DNA from: JAENWH01 sp038248745
GTDB taxonomy: Bacteria > Bacillota > Clostridia > Peptostreptococcales > Anaerovoracaceae
Direction of reading: 5' to 3'
NCBI GenBank assembly: GCA_038248745.1
Contig: JBBRXC010000010.1
Location: 1-22,474 of the forward strand
DNA: 22,474 nt
Shown: positions 7,701-17,231 of the stretch, piece by piece
How positions within the stretch are numbered: position 1 is the first letter of the stretch
How the letters are laid out: each line of letters starts with the position of its first letter
Made by a program: the position numbers and the translations under genes
Notes under the pieces: model-generated
The model's database searches: none
Told to the model about the DNA's origin: nothing
What the model saw: the letters and a program-made list of their open reading frames with translations, nothing else

Positions 7701-10700
7701 ATGAATAAGACCGCTATAAAGAATTTTGCCATCTGGGCAAGAAAAAAACTTATTGCTGATATAACCTATAAAGCAGGACTTCTTGGAATTACAGAAAAAG
7801 GTATTCAAAAACCCCTATCGCAGTCCTCTAAAGACGTTCAGTTTTTTGATGTTGGCACAAAAGATCCTTATCAGATAATAGGGGAAAACATCAAGCAGCG
7901 TGAAAAACTTGTTGAAGTCATCAACGAGAAGACTGTAGATTCAGATTATAAAACGACATACAATGCAGTCATTGAAGAAGTTGCCTATACATGGTTTAAC
8001 AGATTGATTGCTATAAGATTTATGGAAGTGAACGATTATCTACCATCAAGAGTAAGGGTGTTATCCTCTGAAAGTGCAACAAAGAAAGAACCGGACATCG
8101 TTTCTATGCCATTCGAAGCTGAGCTATCATTTAGCCAAAGAGAAAAAGAAACCATTCTTAAACTCACTCATGAAAATCAAGTGGATGAGCTCTTTAGAAT
8201 GCTCTTTATCAAGCAGTGTAATGCACTTAATCGAGTGCTACCAAATCTATTTGAAGAGACAAGTCACTATACTGAGTTGCTACTCAATATTTCATTTACA
8301 GATCAAGAAGGTGTTGTTCATCACCTTGTAAATGACATTGTTGAGGATGATTTTAACGTCGAAAAAGAAGGGCAAGTTGAAATCATAGGTTGGCTTTATC
8401 AGTATTACAACACTGAACCAAAGGATGAAGTTTTTGCACTTCTGAAGAAAAACGTCAAGATAACAAAAGAGAGAATACCAGCAGCAACTCAGCTATTTAC
8501 CCCTGACTGGATCGTTCGATATATGGTAGAAAATAGTTTAGGTCGATTATGGGTAGAAGGACATCCAAATGAAGAATTGAAGTCAAATTGGAAGTATTAT
8601 CTTGAGGAAGCTGAGCAAGAGGAAGGCGTTAAAGCACAGCTTGAGATGATTAGAGCGGAATACCAGTTACTTAAACCAGAAGATATTAAAGTCATTGATC
8701 CTTGTATGGGAAGTGGTCATATCCTTGTCTATGCTTTTGATGTATTGATGCAGATTTATAAGAGCTATGGATACAACGCAAGTGAAGCCGCTAAGAGTAT
8801 TTTAGAGAATAACCTGTTTGGTTTAGATATTGATAATCGTGCCTATCAGCTCTCTTACTTTGCAATTATGATGAAAGCAAGATTATATAATAGAAGGATT
8901 CTGGATGGCTATCAAAAGTGCCATGTCTATTCCATTCAAGAGAGTAATGGCTTAAATAAATCACAGTTAGATTTTTTTGGTTCAGGATTAAGCGATTTTG
9001 AACGCAATACTGCCAAGCTTCAAGTTCAGAAGTTGATTGAGATATTTGTGGATGCAAAAGAATATGGTTCGATTTTGAATGTCCAGCCTATGAACTGGGA
9101 GCTTCTAGATAGATTCATTGATGATGTGGACTTTGGTAGTCAGATGTCATTTGAAGCTATTGGTATAGAAGAAACTCAAGTAAGGCTTAAAGAGATTATT
9201 CAGATTGCTGAGGTTATGGCAAGAAAGTATGATGTTGTGGTCACTAATCCACCTTATATGGGATTGAGTAATGGTGATGGCAAATTGAATGAGTATGTGA
9301 AGAAAGTATTTCCAGACAGCAAATCTGATTTGTTTGCTGTTTTTATAGAACGATGTGACCAAATGGCTAAGCAAAATAGGTTCAAAGCTATGATTACACA
9401 GCATTCGTGGATGTTTCTTTCAAGCTTTGAAAAACTACGATCTAAAATGCTAAATAACACTTTCATAAATATGGCTCATCTTGGTGCAAGAGCATTTGAA
9501 GAAATCGGTGGTGAAGTAGTTCAAACTACATCATGGATTGAATTAAAAGTTAAGATAGATTTTAAAGGTACTTATTCTAGATTAGTTGATTGTAAAAATC
9601 AACAAGAAAAGGAAAGAAAATATCTAACAAAGTCATTTTTATTTTATTTTGTTAGTAGCAATTATTTAAGAATTTCAGGATCACCAATTGCTTATTGGGT
9701 AAGCAAAAACGTATCAAAAACATTTGAGAACTCATATTCGTTAGGAAATTTAAGCAAACCATGCAAAGGTTTGGATACGGGTAATAATGATATGTTCATT
9801 AGATTATGGCATGAAGTGAATTTTGTTAACAGAAATGTAAAATGGTTTCAATTCAATAAAGGAGGAGGATATAGAAAGTGGTATGGTAATATAGAGTATT
9901 TTATTAACTGGAAAAACGATGGACATGATGTAATAAAATATAAAAATTCAAATATTCGTAATAAAGATTATTATTTTAAATCAGGATATACATGGACTTT
10001 ACTAAGTAGCAACAGTAAATTTGGACTTAGATTTTTACCGATTGGTGGAATTTTTGATGCTAACGGAATGATGCTCTTTTTTAACGAAAATATTGGAAAT
10101 TACGTAATGGGGTTTATGAATAGCATTGTTGGCAATCACTTTCTTAAAATACTAAGTTCAACATTGGCATTTGTTGTTGGCGACATAAAAAGATTACCTA
10201 TTATCATTTCCTTAGACTTCAAAACTAGTGTAGAATTATTGGTTAATAAGAACATTGAGATTTCGATCAATGATTGGGATTCATTTGAAACATCATGGGA
10301 TTTTGCAAAACATCCTTTTATTAGAGTGGAGTCTATAAAAAGTGCATATAGATTATGGGAAAATGAATGTGAGAATCGTTTTAATTTATTGAAATCAAAT
10401 GAAGAAGAGTTAAATAGATTTTTCATAGAAATTTATGGACTTCAAGACGAGCTGACAGCAGAAGTCAATGACAGAGAACTGACAATAAGGAAAGCTAATC
10501 TTCAACGAGATACTAAGAGTTTTATATCTTATGCTGTCGGTTGCATGTTTGGTCGTTATTCTAACTGTATTGATGGACTCGTATATGCAGGTGGTGAGTG
10601 GGATGGTTCTAAGTACTTCAATTTCATACCTGACGATGATAATTGTATTCCAATAACTGATGAGGAATATTTCCAAAATGATGATATTGTCGGTCGTTTT

Positions 10701-11240
10701 CTTGAATTTATCAAGGTAGTTTATGGTCCAGAAACTCTTGAAGAAAACCTCGGATTTATTGCAAGTGCTCTTGATAGCAAAGGCAATTCATCCAGAGAGA
10801 TCATTCGAAACTACTTCCTTAAAGATTTCTATAAGGATCATTTGAAAACTTATCAAAAGCGACCAATCTATTGGCTCTATGACAGCGGTAAGCAAGATGG
10901 GTTTAAAGCACTTATCTACATGCACCGTTATACTGAAGATACGACAGGTATTGTACGTGTGGATTATCTTCATACACTTCAAAAGAAATATGCAACCGAG
11001 ATAGAAAACCTTAAGGATCTTGTTTCTAAAACTGATAATGCGCGTGAAGCTGCACAGGCTCAGAAACGCATGGAGAAACTTAAGAAACAGCTTAATGAAA
11101 CCGAGAGTTATGATGAGAAACTTGGTCACTTGGCGCTTTCGAGAATTTCAATCGATTTGGATGATGGTGTCAAAGTAAATTACGAAAAAGTTCAAACCGA
11201 TGCTGAGGGAAGTAAATATGAAATCTTGGCTAAGATTTAA
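7701..11240 (+). CDS. pglX: PglX, BREX adenine-specific DNA methyltransferase
   Basis: This 1179-aa enzyme should transfer a methyl group from SAM to adenine in an asymmetric BREX site, marking host DNA as self. It begins NKTAIKNFAIWARKKLI, typical of type 1 PglX. The SAM motif is DPCMGSGH at residues 333-340 and the catalytic motif is NPPY at 516-519. Residues about 620-900 are the likely target-recognition region, where the DNA becomes much more AT-rich than on either side. The family motif WDSFETSWDF follows near residue 858. Residues about 1090-1150 are charged and coiled-coil-like. The stop of brxC overlaps the AAGGAG ribosome site of this gene. No frameshift or truncation is seen, although pglX is often phase-variable elsewhere. 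Confidence 0.96.
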   Translation: MNKTAIKNFAIWARKKLIADITYKAGLLGITEKGIQKPLSQSSKDVQFFDVGTKDPYQIIGENIKQREKLVEVINEKTVDSDYKTTYNAVIEEVAYTWFNRLIAIRFMEVNDYLPSRVRVLSSESATKKEPDIVSMPFEAELSFSQREKETILKLTHENQVDELFRMLFIKQCNALNRVLPNLFEETSHYTELLLNISFTDQEGVVHHLVNDIVEDDFNVEKEGQVEIIGWLYQYYNTEPKDEVFALLKKNVKITKERIPAATQLFTPDWIVRYMVENSLGRLWVEGHPNEELKSNWKYYLEEAEQEEGVKAQLEMIRAEYQLLKPEDIKVIDPCMGSGHILVYAFDVLMQIYKSYGYNASEAAKSILENNLFGLDIDNRAYQLSYFAIMMKARLYNRRILDGYQKCHVYSIQESNGLNKSQLDFFGSGLSDFERNTAKLQVQKLIEIFVDAKEYGSILNVQPMNWELLDRFIDDVDFGSQMSFEAIGIEETQVRLKEIIQIAEVMARKYDVVVTNPPYMGLSNGDGKLNEYVKKVFPDSKSDLFAVFIERCDQMAKQNRFKAMITQHSWMFLSSFEKLRSKMLNNTFINMAHLGARAFEEIGGEVVQTTSWIELKVKIDFKGTYSRLVDCKNQQEKERKYLTKSFLFYFVSSNYLRISGSPIAYWVSKNVSKTFENSYSLGNLSKPCKGLDTGNNDMFIRLWHEVNFVNRNVKWFQFNKGGGYRKWYGNIEYFINWKNDGHDVIKYKNSNIRNKDYYFKSGYTWTLLSSNSKFGLRFLPIGGIFDANGMMLFFNENIGNYVMGFMNSIVGNHFLKILSSTLAFVVGDIKRLPIIISLDFKTSVELLVNKNIEISINDWDSFETSWDFAKHPFIRVESIKSAYRLWENECENRFNLLKSNEEELNRFFIEIYGLQDELTAEVNDRELTIRKANLQRDTKSFISYAVGCMFGRYSNCIDGLVYAGGEWDGSKYFNFIPDDDNCIPITDEEYFQNDDIVGRFLEFIKVVYGPETLEENLGFIASALDSKGNSSREIIRNYFLKDFYKDHLKTYQKRPIYWLYDSGKQDGFKALIYMHRYTEDTTGIVRVDYLHTLQKKYATEIENLKDLVSKTDNAREAAQAQKRMEKLKKQLNETESYDEKLGHLALSRISIDLDDGVKVNYEKVQTDAEGSKYEILAKI

Positions 11241-11257
11241 GGGTAGGTGATATTGAA

Positions 11258-13777
11258 TTGGCAGAACTAAATCTAAAACAGATAACAGATAAACTCAATA
11301 CTGAATTTGCTGGTGATACACGAAAACTTGTCTTTTGGTATGACGATAAAGCGGAATTTATGGATGATATTGATACTCTTGAAATTGTGGGAGCTAAGAT
11401 CTATAAACTTGAGCACGGTAACCAATTTTATACCAAATACTTTCTGGAAAGACAAGACAATAAGACTAACTATTTGATCTATGCACCATTTTCAAAACCG
11501 TCAGTGAGAGAAAACCACTTGGAAGATACTCTAAGGTATTCAAAGCAGTTCTTTGCCGATCGTGCGTCGTTATTAGCTCTAGATCTTGGAATTGATGAAA
11601 AGTACAAACCGGTTGTACAAAAGCACATTAAATTCTTTGGATCAAAAGAAAGAACTCAGAAGTTTTATGATCTTGAAATGCAAGGATACACGGAAGAGAG
11701 TATTGAAATTGCCCTCATGAGTGTTCTTTGTAAAACTAAAACGGCTACCTTTGATGAAGTACTTCGTGTGGTGGTGACGGAACATCATTTTGAAAATAAC
11801 AAATACTTATCAGAAATTGAGAAGTATGGGCTTCTGGAATCGTTTTGGAGACTATCTTCAGACCAATTTGGATTCTCAGATCCAAGTCCAACCATTGAAA
11901 AGATGGTGATGACACTATTTGTCACGCATATGTCTAAAGCTGTTCATGGGGATATGCCAAGTCAGTGGAAGAACTATAAATCATTTAAAGCGGGGAACAT
12001 CATCGCATTCATGGATAATCTCATGAACAATGTACTCTATAAAGAACGCTTTGATGAACTATCAAAGGAGATTTACAGTGTTCTTAATGGTCATTCGGTT
12101 GTTGGAGGCTACCTGCCTGAAAATTTGGTGGATGTAGATACGTTTGAAGCCGTTGACCAAGTCCTAATCGACTGGATTAGAGATAGGTTACTACATGAGG
12201 ATCTTGGGGCAAATCTTGCAGGTTATAATGCGCCATCACTTTGTAGCTACAGAATTAAAAAGCATTTTGGAAGCAAATATAAAGGTTTATATAGGATGAT
12301 GGAGAGTGCATTCCATGTAATTAGCGCAGTGAAATACACATCGTCATCTGAAATAGATCAGATTCTAAAAAAATACACAGAAGAAGACATGCTAATAGAT
12401 GCAAATTACAGGAAATTCTATAGTGAATATGATAAACTCCTTGAAACTTATGATATTGAGAAGCTCCGTGATTTGGTCGAAAACGTCTATACTAACTGCT
12501 ATCTGGCAAGATTGCTTCCAGAATGGAATAAGGTTTTTTCCAGCCTTGATAACTTTGGTGCATTGCCTGAACAGCGAAAATTCTTTAGTAATGTGATCAA
12601 ACCTTCTAAAGAAAAGACAGTAGTCATCATTTCAGATGCCTTACGGTATGAAGTGGCTGCGGAACTTTACCAAAGATTATTGGATGACGCAAAATGTACT
12701 GCAAAAATCAGTCCAATGATTAGCGTGGTTCCATCGTATACGAGACTGGGTATGGCTGCACTTTTACCATCAAGTCAGTTAACAATGACCGTGGATTTTA
12801 AGGTACTCGTTGATGGTCAGTCTTGTGATGACTTAAAGCAAAGAGAATCAATATTGAAGATGTATGTTGCTAACAGCAGATGCATCCAATTTGATGAACT
12901 CAAATCAATGAAGAGGGCTGGTCTAAGAGATGTCCTTACAGGTATGGATGTGGTTTATGTTTATCATAATCAAATAGATGCTCGTGGGGACAAACTGAAT
13001 ACAGAAAACGAAGTATTTGACGCTTGTTCTGAGGCTATTGAGGAAATCTTCAACTTGATCAAAAGACTTTCGTCAACCGCAAATACACAGCACTTTGTTG
13101 TGACTGCAGATCATGGCTTTCTCTATAAAAGAGACAAATTAAGTGAGAGCGATAAAATAGGTGGTGTTACTTCCAAAGGAACATTTATCAACCGCCGCTT
13201 TATAATTGCTGATGAGGCAGTTAAAGAAGATGGGGTGCTTAGTATAAGACTTGGAAAAGTTCTTGGTAATGATGATCAACGTATGGTTTCTTTTCCAAGT
13301 GGCTCAAATGTCTTTAAAGTTCAAGGTGGTGGACAGAACTTTGTTCATGGTGGTGCATCTCCGCAGGAAATGATTATTCCAGTCATAGATGTGAAGGTTG
13401 AAAAGGGACTAGTTGAAACCAGAACGGTTCAAATAAGCCTTGTAAGCATGATTCAGAAGATTACCAATCTCATTACTTCACTTGACTTCATTCAAACTGA
13501 GCCGATCAGTGATTCCGTTAAGGCTATTAATTACAGAGTCTTTTTTGTGGATGATTCTGGTGAAAAGATTTCTAATGATTGCTTATATGTAGCAGATCGT
13601 AAAGATGATGAGCCAGGTAAGAGGATTTTCAGGCTTAAATTCAACTTTAAGAACAAGCAATATGATAAGACAAAGAAGTACTACTTGGTAGCGTATGATC
13701 AGAATGATTTAGAAGTCATGAGACATGATGTGGTCATGGATCTTGCCTTTGCAAATGACTTCGGATTCGGCGTATAA
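11258..13777 (+). CDS. pglZ: PglZ, BREX alkaline-phosphatase-superfamily protein
   Basis: This is an 839-aa protein with a metal-dependent phosphatase/phosphodiesterase fold, required for BREX defence; some PglZ proteins show nuclease activity. The metal-site signatures are IISDALRYE with D460 and the TADHG motif with D618-H619. The N-terminus (KLVFWYDDKAEF) matches the type 1 group. The start is a TTG at 11258, with AGGTGA seven bases upstream. No suitable ATG exists in frame, so output per mRNA may be lower than for neighbours. It follows pglX by 17 bases. Confidence 0.94.
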   Translation: MAELNLKQITDKLNTEFAGDTRKLVFWYDDKAEFMDDIDTLEIVGAKIYKLEHGNQFYTKYFLERQDNKTNYLIYAPFSKPSVRENHLEDTLRYSKQFFADRASLLALDLGIDEKYKPVVQKHIKFFGSKERTQKFYDLEMQGYTEESIEIALMSVLCKTKTATFDEVLRVVVTEHHFENNKYLSEIEKYGLLESFWRLSSDQFGFSDPSPTIEKMVMTLFVTHMSKAVHGDMPSQWKNYKSFKAGNIIAFMDNLMNNVLYKERFDELSKEIYSVLNGHSVVGGYLPENLVDVDTFEAVDQVLIDWIRDRLLHEDLGANLAGYNAPSLCSYRIKKHFGSKYKGLYRMMESAFHVISAVKYTSSSEIDQILKKYTEEDMLIDANYRKFYSEYDKLLETYDIEKLRDLVENVYTNCYLARLLPEWNKVFSSLDNFGALPEQRKFFSNVIKPSKEKTVVIISDALRYEVAAELYQRLLDDAKCTAKISPMISVVPSYTRLGMAALLPSSQLTMTVDFKVLVDGQSCDDLKQRESILKMYVANSRCIQFDELKSMKRAGLRDVLTGMDVVYVYHNQIDARGDKLNTENEVFDACSEAIEEIFNLIKRLSSTANTQHFVVTADHGFLYKRDKLSESDKIGGVTSKGTFINRRFIIADEAVKEDGVLSIRLGKVLGNDDQRMVSFPSGSNVFKVQGGGQNFVHGGASPQEMIIPVIDVKVEKGLVETRTVQISLVSMIQKITNLITSLDFIQTEPISDSVKAINYRVFFVDDSGEKISNDCLYVADRKDDEPGKRIFRLKFNFKNKQYDKTKKYYLVAYDQNDLEVMRHDVVMDLAFANDFGFGV

Positions 13778-13792
13778 AGGGGGTGGGTATAA

Positions 13793-15835
13793 ATGTATGA
13801 TGAGACAATGGATCTAAACGGCAAATTGAATCAGCATTTCGCTGGAAAGATTGTGAGAAAAGATTTAACAAAGATGATCAAAGAAGGTGCAAATGTACCA
13901 GTCTATGTGCTTGAATACCTGCTTGGCATGTATTGTGCTACAACGGATGAAGATGGCATTGCTTCAGGTATAGTAAGCGTTAAAAGAATCCTTGCAGAAA
14001 ACTATGTGCGCCCAGATGAATCAGAAAAGGTTAAGAGTAAAGTGCGTGAATTGGGAAGCTATACGGTTATTGATAAGGTTACAGTTGCTCTTAATGAGAA
14101 GAAAGATCTTTATGAGGCAGAATTCTCAAACTTAGGGATTAAAGGCGTTACTGTGGCTCCAAACTATGTTAAGGAATATGAAAAGCTTTTGTGTGGTGGC
14201 ATTTGGTGCATTGTAAAACTGGAATATTTCTTTGATGAAGAAGTAAAGGGTGCAAGCCCATTCAATATTGCGAGTATAACGCCAATACAGATGCCAAATC
14301 TTGACCTTAATGAGATATTCGAAGGGCGTAAAGCATTCACATCAGAAGAGTGGATTGATGTTCTTCTTCGGTCTGTGGGTATGGAACCAACACAGTTTTC
14401 AGATAGGGCAAAATGGCACTTGCTTGCTAGAATGATTCCTCTCATAGAGAATAACTACAATGTTTGCGAACTTGGACCGAGAGGAACGGGTAAATCACAT
14501 ATCTACAAAGAAATATCACCAAACAGCATTTTAGTGTCTGGTGGACAAACTACAGTTGCTAATCTGTTTTATAATATGGCCTCTAGACAAATTGGTCTTG
14601 TGGGCATGTGGGACACAGTAGCATTTGATGAGGTTGCTGGCATAACTTTTAAAGACAAAGATGGTATCCAGATCATGAAAGATTTCATGGCTTCAGGCTC
14701 GTTCTCAAGAGGTAAAGAAGAGAAGCAAGCCTCTGCATCCATGGTTTTTGTTGGTAACATTAACCAAAGTGTGGAAGTTCTTTTGAAAACTTCTCACTTA
14801 TTTGATCCTTTCCCAGAAGCTATGGCCTATGATTCCGCATTCTTTGACAGGATGCATTATTATATCCCTGGCTGGGAAATTCCCAAAATGAGACCTGAAT
14901 ACTTTACCAATGATTATGGATTCATCACAGACTATATTTCAGAGTTTATGAGAGAGATGAGAAAGAGGTCATTCTCAGATTCATTAGACAAGTATTTCAA
15001 GCTTGGAAACAATCTTAATCAACGTGATGTCATTGCTGTCAGAAAGACCGTATCGGGTCTTATGAAGCTACTTTATCCTCATGGTGAATATGGTAAAGAA
15101 GATGTCGAAAAAGTCCTCAGATACGCTCTTGAAGGCCGTAGACGTGTTAAGGAACAGCTTAAGAAGATTAGTGGAATGGAGTTTTATGATGTTCATTTTT
15201 CCTTTATTGATCAAGAGGATATGGATGAGAAGTTTATAGCCGTTCCAGAGCAAGGTGGTAGCAAATTAATTCCTGAAGGTATGGGTAAAGCTGGGCATAT
15301 TTATACAGTAGGTCATGGTGATACTGGAATGCTTGGTGTCTATAAGATAGAGACTGAAGTTGTTAGTGGATCCGGTAAGTTTGAAAAGACCGGACTTGGT
15401 GGTGCGCGTGATGTGAAAGAAAGTATTACGACGGCATTCAATTACTTTAAGGCAAATAAAAAGAACATCTCTGGAACGATCTCAGTAGAGAATAGTGATT
15501 TCTTGATGCATGTTCAGGACTGCCAGGGCGTCGGGATGACGGATGCACTTTCACTGGCTGCATTTGTTGGTCTATGCTCTGGTTCGCTGAAAAAGCCAGT
15601 TCAGAGCCAAATGGTGATCCTAGGCAGTATGAGCATAGGTGGTACTATTAATAAGGTTGAGGAGCTTGCAAATACGCTTCAAGCGTGTTTTGATGCTGGG
15701 GGTAAAAGAATACTATTACCGATGAGCTCAGCAGTGGACATTGGCACTGTACCACCTGAGTTGTTTTCAAAGTTTCAGATCAGTTTTTACAATTCGCCTG
15801 AGGATGCAGTGTTTAAAGCTCTTGGGGTGGAGTAG
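13793..15835 (+). CDS. brxL: BrxL, AAA+ ATPase with Lon-like C-terminal domain
   Basis: This is a 680-aa protein. The N-terminal part is the BrxL-specific region. An AAA+ core follows with Walker A GPRGTGKS at 228-235 and Walker B VAFDE with D279-E280. A Lon-protease-like domain occupies about residues 500-680. BrxL acts as a DNA-binding ring ATPase needed for phage exclusion. At the usual Lon serine position the sequence is QGVGMTDALS (578-587), without a clear GPSAG-type serine. The second dyad residue may be K621 (GGTINK). Protease activity is therefore doubtful. AAGGGGGTG, overlapping the pglZ stop, supports the ATG. It is the last gene of the operon. Confidence 0.94.
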   Translation: MYDETMDLNGKLNQHFAGKIVRKDLTKMIKEGANVPVYVLEYLLGMYCATTDEDGIASGIVSVKRILAENYVRPDESEKVKSKVRELGSYTVIDKVTVALNEKKDLYEAEFSNLGIKGVTVAPNYVKEYEKLLCGGIWCIVKLEYFFDEEVKGASPFNIASITPIQMPNLDLNEIFEGRKAFTSEEWIDVLLRSVGMEPTQFSDRAKWHLLARMIPLIENNYNVCELGPRGTGKSHIYKEISPNSILVSGGQTTVANLFYNMASRQIGLVGMWDTVAFDEVAGITFKDKDGIQIMKDFMASGSFSRGKEEKQASASMVFVGNINQSVEVLLKTSHLFDPFPEAMAYDSAFFDRMHYYIPGWEIPKMRPEYFTNDYGFITDYISEFMREMRKRSFSDSLDKYFKLGNNLNQRDVIAVRKTVSGLMKLLYPHGEYGKEDVEKVLRYALEGRRRVKEQLKKISGMEFYDVHFSFIDQEDMDEKFIAVPEQGGSKLIPEGMGKAGHIYTVGHGDTGMLGVYKIETEVVSGSGKFEKTGLGGARDVKESITTAFNYFKANKKNISGTISVENSDFLMHVQDCQGVGMTDALSLAAFVGLCSGSLKKPVQSQMVILGSMSIGGTINKVEELANTLQACFDAGGKRILLPMSSAVDIGTVPPELFSKFQISFYNSPEDAVFKALGVE

Positions 15836-15849
15836 GATCTAATATATGT

Positions 15850-15886
15850 AAAGACGTTTGGTTCATGTTAACCAAACGTCTTTTTT
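15850..15886 (+). terminator. strong terminator ending the BREX operon
   Basis: A 14-bp perfect stem (15850-15863 with 15870-15883) has a 6-nt loop and is followed by six T. On the minus strand only a short TTTACA follows, so partial action on the convergent gene ending at 15965 is possible. The rest of the gap (15887-15964) holds a short TTGAC/GTCAA inverted repeat and nothing else I recognise. Confidence 0.88.
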
Positions 15887-15964
15887 AGTAAGTGTTAGCA
15901 TTCAAGCAGGATTGACGACTAAGTCAAAGTTCTTCTTATTATCTCTCGCCAATTATTGTTAAAC

Positions 15965-17098
15965 TTATTTTGTGGGAGTATTCATTGCTGGAGAAGTAGT
16001 TGATACTGATAAAGCTGGTATTATCACAGGTTCTAAGTCTGCTGTTTTAGTATAGTTTATGCGGCAGCCATTTCCGTTGTCATAGAGAATTTTAATATGC
16101 CTAGCCAACCATTTATCATTATCACTATAATTAAGAATGTTCTGTAGCTGACTATGTCTTTTGTTTGTAATTGTATAAGATACGGTCTTCATCAATTTGT
16201 TTAGCTTTGGATTTTTGTAAAGTCGATCGATATGCTTGTAGACACTTTCCTTACTCTGAAATGGAATATCTAAATGCATTTTGTGAATATATTCCTTTAA
16301 CAACTCTAGCTGAATCGACTCTTCAAGGATATTTTCAAAAGTGTTGTTCAAATTATGTTTACCCAATAGTGCATTCAATTTTCTGGATTTGGAAGCACCT
16401 TCAATTCTGATTTTGACAAATTTTTCGGTACCCATATAGTGAGAGACCAAATACTGATCATCACAAATCTTTGTAAGATCTTCTTGAATAACGTCAATGA
16501 TCTCGTAGAACGATTCTGTTTTAGAAAAGTGTTTTGACAGCATTTCGTCTGTTTTATTATAGAGTTTGATGACGATGCCACTGTTACCAAATTTCTTTGG
16601 TGATGAATTGAAATAGGTGGTAGTAGCATTATATTTATGCTTATGAAAACGTGGCATACTGATTGTATTGACAGCATCATAAAATGCATCCAATTGAAAT
16701 TCAGATATTATATGGTTATGCGCTAAATCAACTCTACTGTTTCTAAAATCTGAGTAGTTAAGCATCGGCATATAGGATCCAATGACGGGATGAATGATGC
16801 TGTCAATTTTGTCATATATATCAGACTTATGATTTATATGCACTGGATCTGAATTGTTATTACTGTTCGTCATCAATTTGCGAATATTGAATTGAATTGT
16901 CAATTGTCTTAGATATTGGTGATGAAAGTATTTTAAGTATACAGTGTTAATACCATTAGCATCATCAATATATAATTGATAATAAGAAGTTATAGGGTTA
17001 GTTGAATTATGAATATACTTCCAACCATTCGCCAGAAGTGTTGAACGTGTTAAATTGATAATAGTTGAAATTGCTATAGTATCTATATATACAATCAT
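15965..17098 (-). CDS. replication-initiator-like protein (Rep_trans/phage gpII-like, tentative)
   Basis: This 377-aa protein is tentatively assigned. Two segments resemble rolling-circle initiators of plasmids and filamentous phages: SRVDLAHNHIISEF in the middle of the N-terminal half, and an aromatic/Ser-rich strand leading to GIVIKLYNKTDEM, like the 'GSR...RIYDKGxE' segment of those families. The last 25 or so residues are rich in Thr, Ser, Pro and Ala and look disordered. No transmembrane segment is seen. GGAGGG lies seven bases before the ATG, and a good sigma-A promoter lies in the divergent gap. It converges on the BREX operon and is divergent from an XRE regulator. In an integrative element such a protein could allow replication of the excised circle. 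I could not identify a catalytic tyrosine with confidence. Confidence 0.42.
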   Translation of the reverse strand: MIVYIDTIAISTIINLTRSTLLANGWKYIHNSTNPITSYYQLYIDDANGINTVYLKYFHHQYLRQLTIQFNIRKLMTNSNNNSDPVHINHKSDIYDKIDSIIHPVIGSYMPMLNYSDFRNSRVDLAHNHIISEFQLDAFYDAVNTISMPRFHKHKYNATTTYFNSSPKKFGNSGIVIKLYNKTDEMLSKHFSKTESFYEIIDVIQEDLTKICDDQYLVSHYMGTEKFVKIRIEGASKSRKLNALLGKHNLNNTFENILEESIQLELLKEYIHKMHLDIPFQSKESVYKHIDRLYKNPKLNKLMKTVSYTITNKRHSQLQNILNYSDNDKWLARHIKILYDNGNGCRINYTKTADLEPVIIPALSVSTTSPAMNTPTK

Positions 17099-17134
17099 AA
17101 TGAATCCCTCCTCAAAAGGACAAGTGGAGTTGTC

Positions 17135-17177
17135 TATGGTTGCATTGTAGCATTATCAATGTTAGAATGCAACTATA
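17135..17177. repeat. 43-bp imperfect palindrome between divergent genes
   Basis: Two 20-nt arms (17135-17154 and 17158-17177) match at 17 of 20 positions around a 3-nt centre (ATC). Each arm contains GGTTGCATT or AGTTGCATT. A third related half-site, TAATTGCATCTTAAC, lies at 17196-17210, close to the XRE start. It could be an operator for the adjacent XRE protein, or an origin structure used by the Rep-like protein. Confidence 0.7.
17144..17172 (-). promoter_or_regulatory. sigma-A promoter of the Rep-like gene
   Basis: On the minus strand, TTGCAT (17172-17167) and TACAAT (17149-17144) are separated by exactly 17 bases. Both boxes lie inside the palindrome at 17135-17177, so a protein bound there would block this promoter. 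Confidence 0.6.
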
Positions 17178-17231
17178 TTGATTAGTGAAGTTAACTAATT
17201 GCATCTTAACTATAAAGTGAGGTTTCAAGTG

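Noticed and set aside
10136..11129. Several minus-strand ORFs of 85-115 codons inside pglX
   Set aside because: They lie opposite an intact, well-recognised gene, lack ribosome sites, and have the composition of shadow frames.
17199..17231. Longer N-terminus for the XRE protein from ATG 17199
   Set aside because: No ribosome site lies before it, and it would run through the AAGTGAGG that serves ATG 17232.
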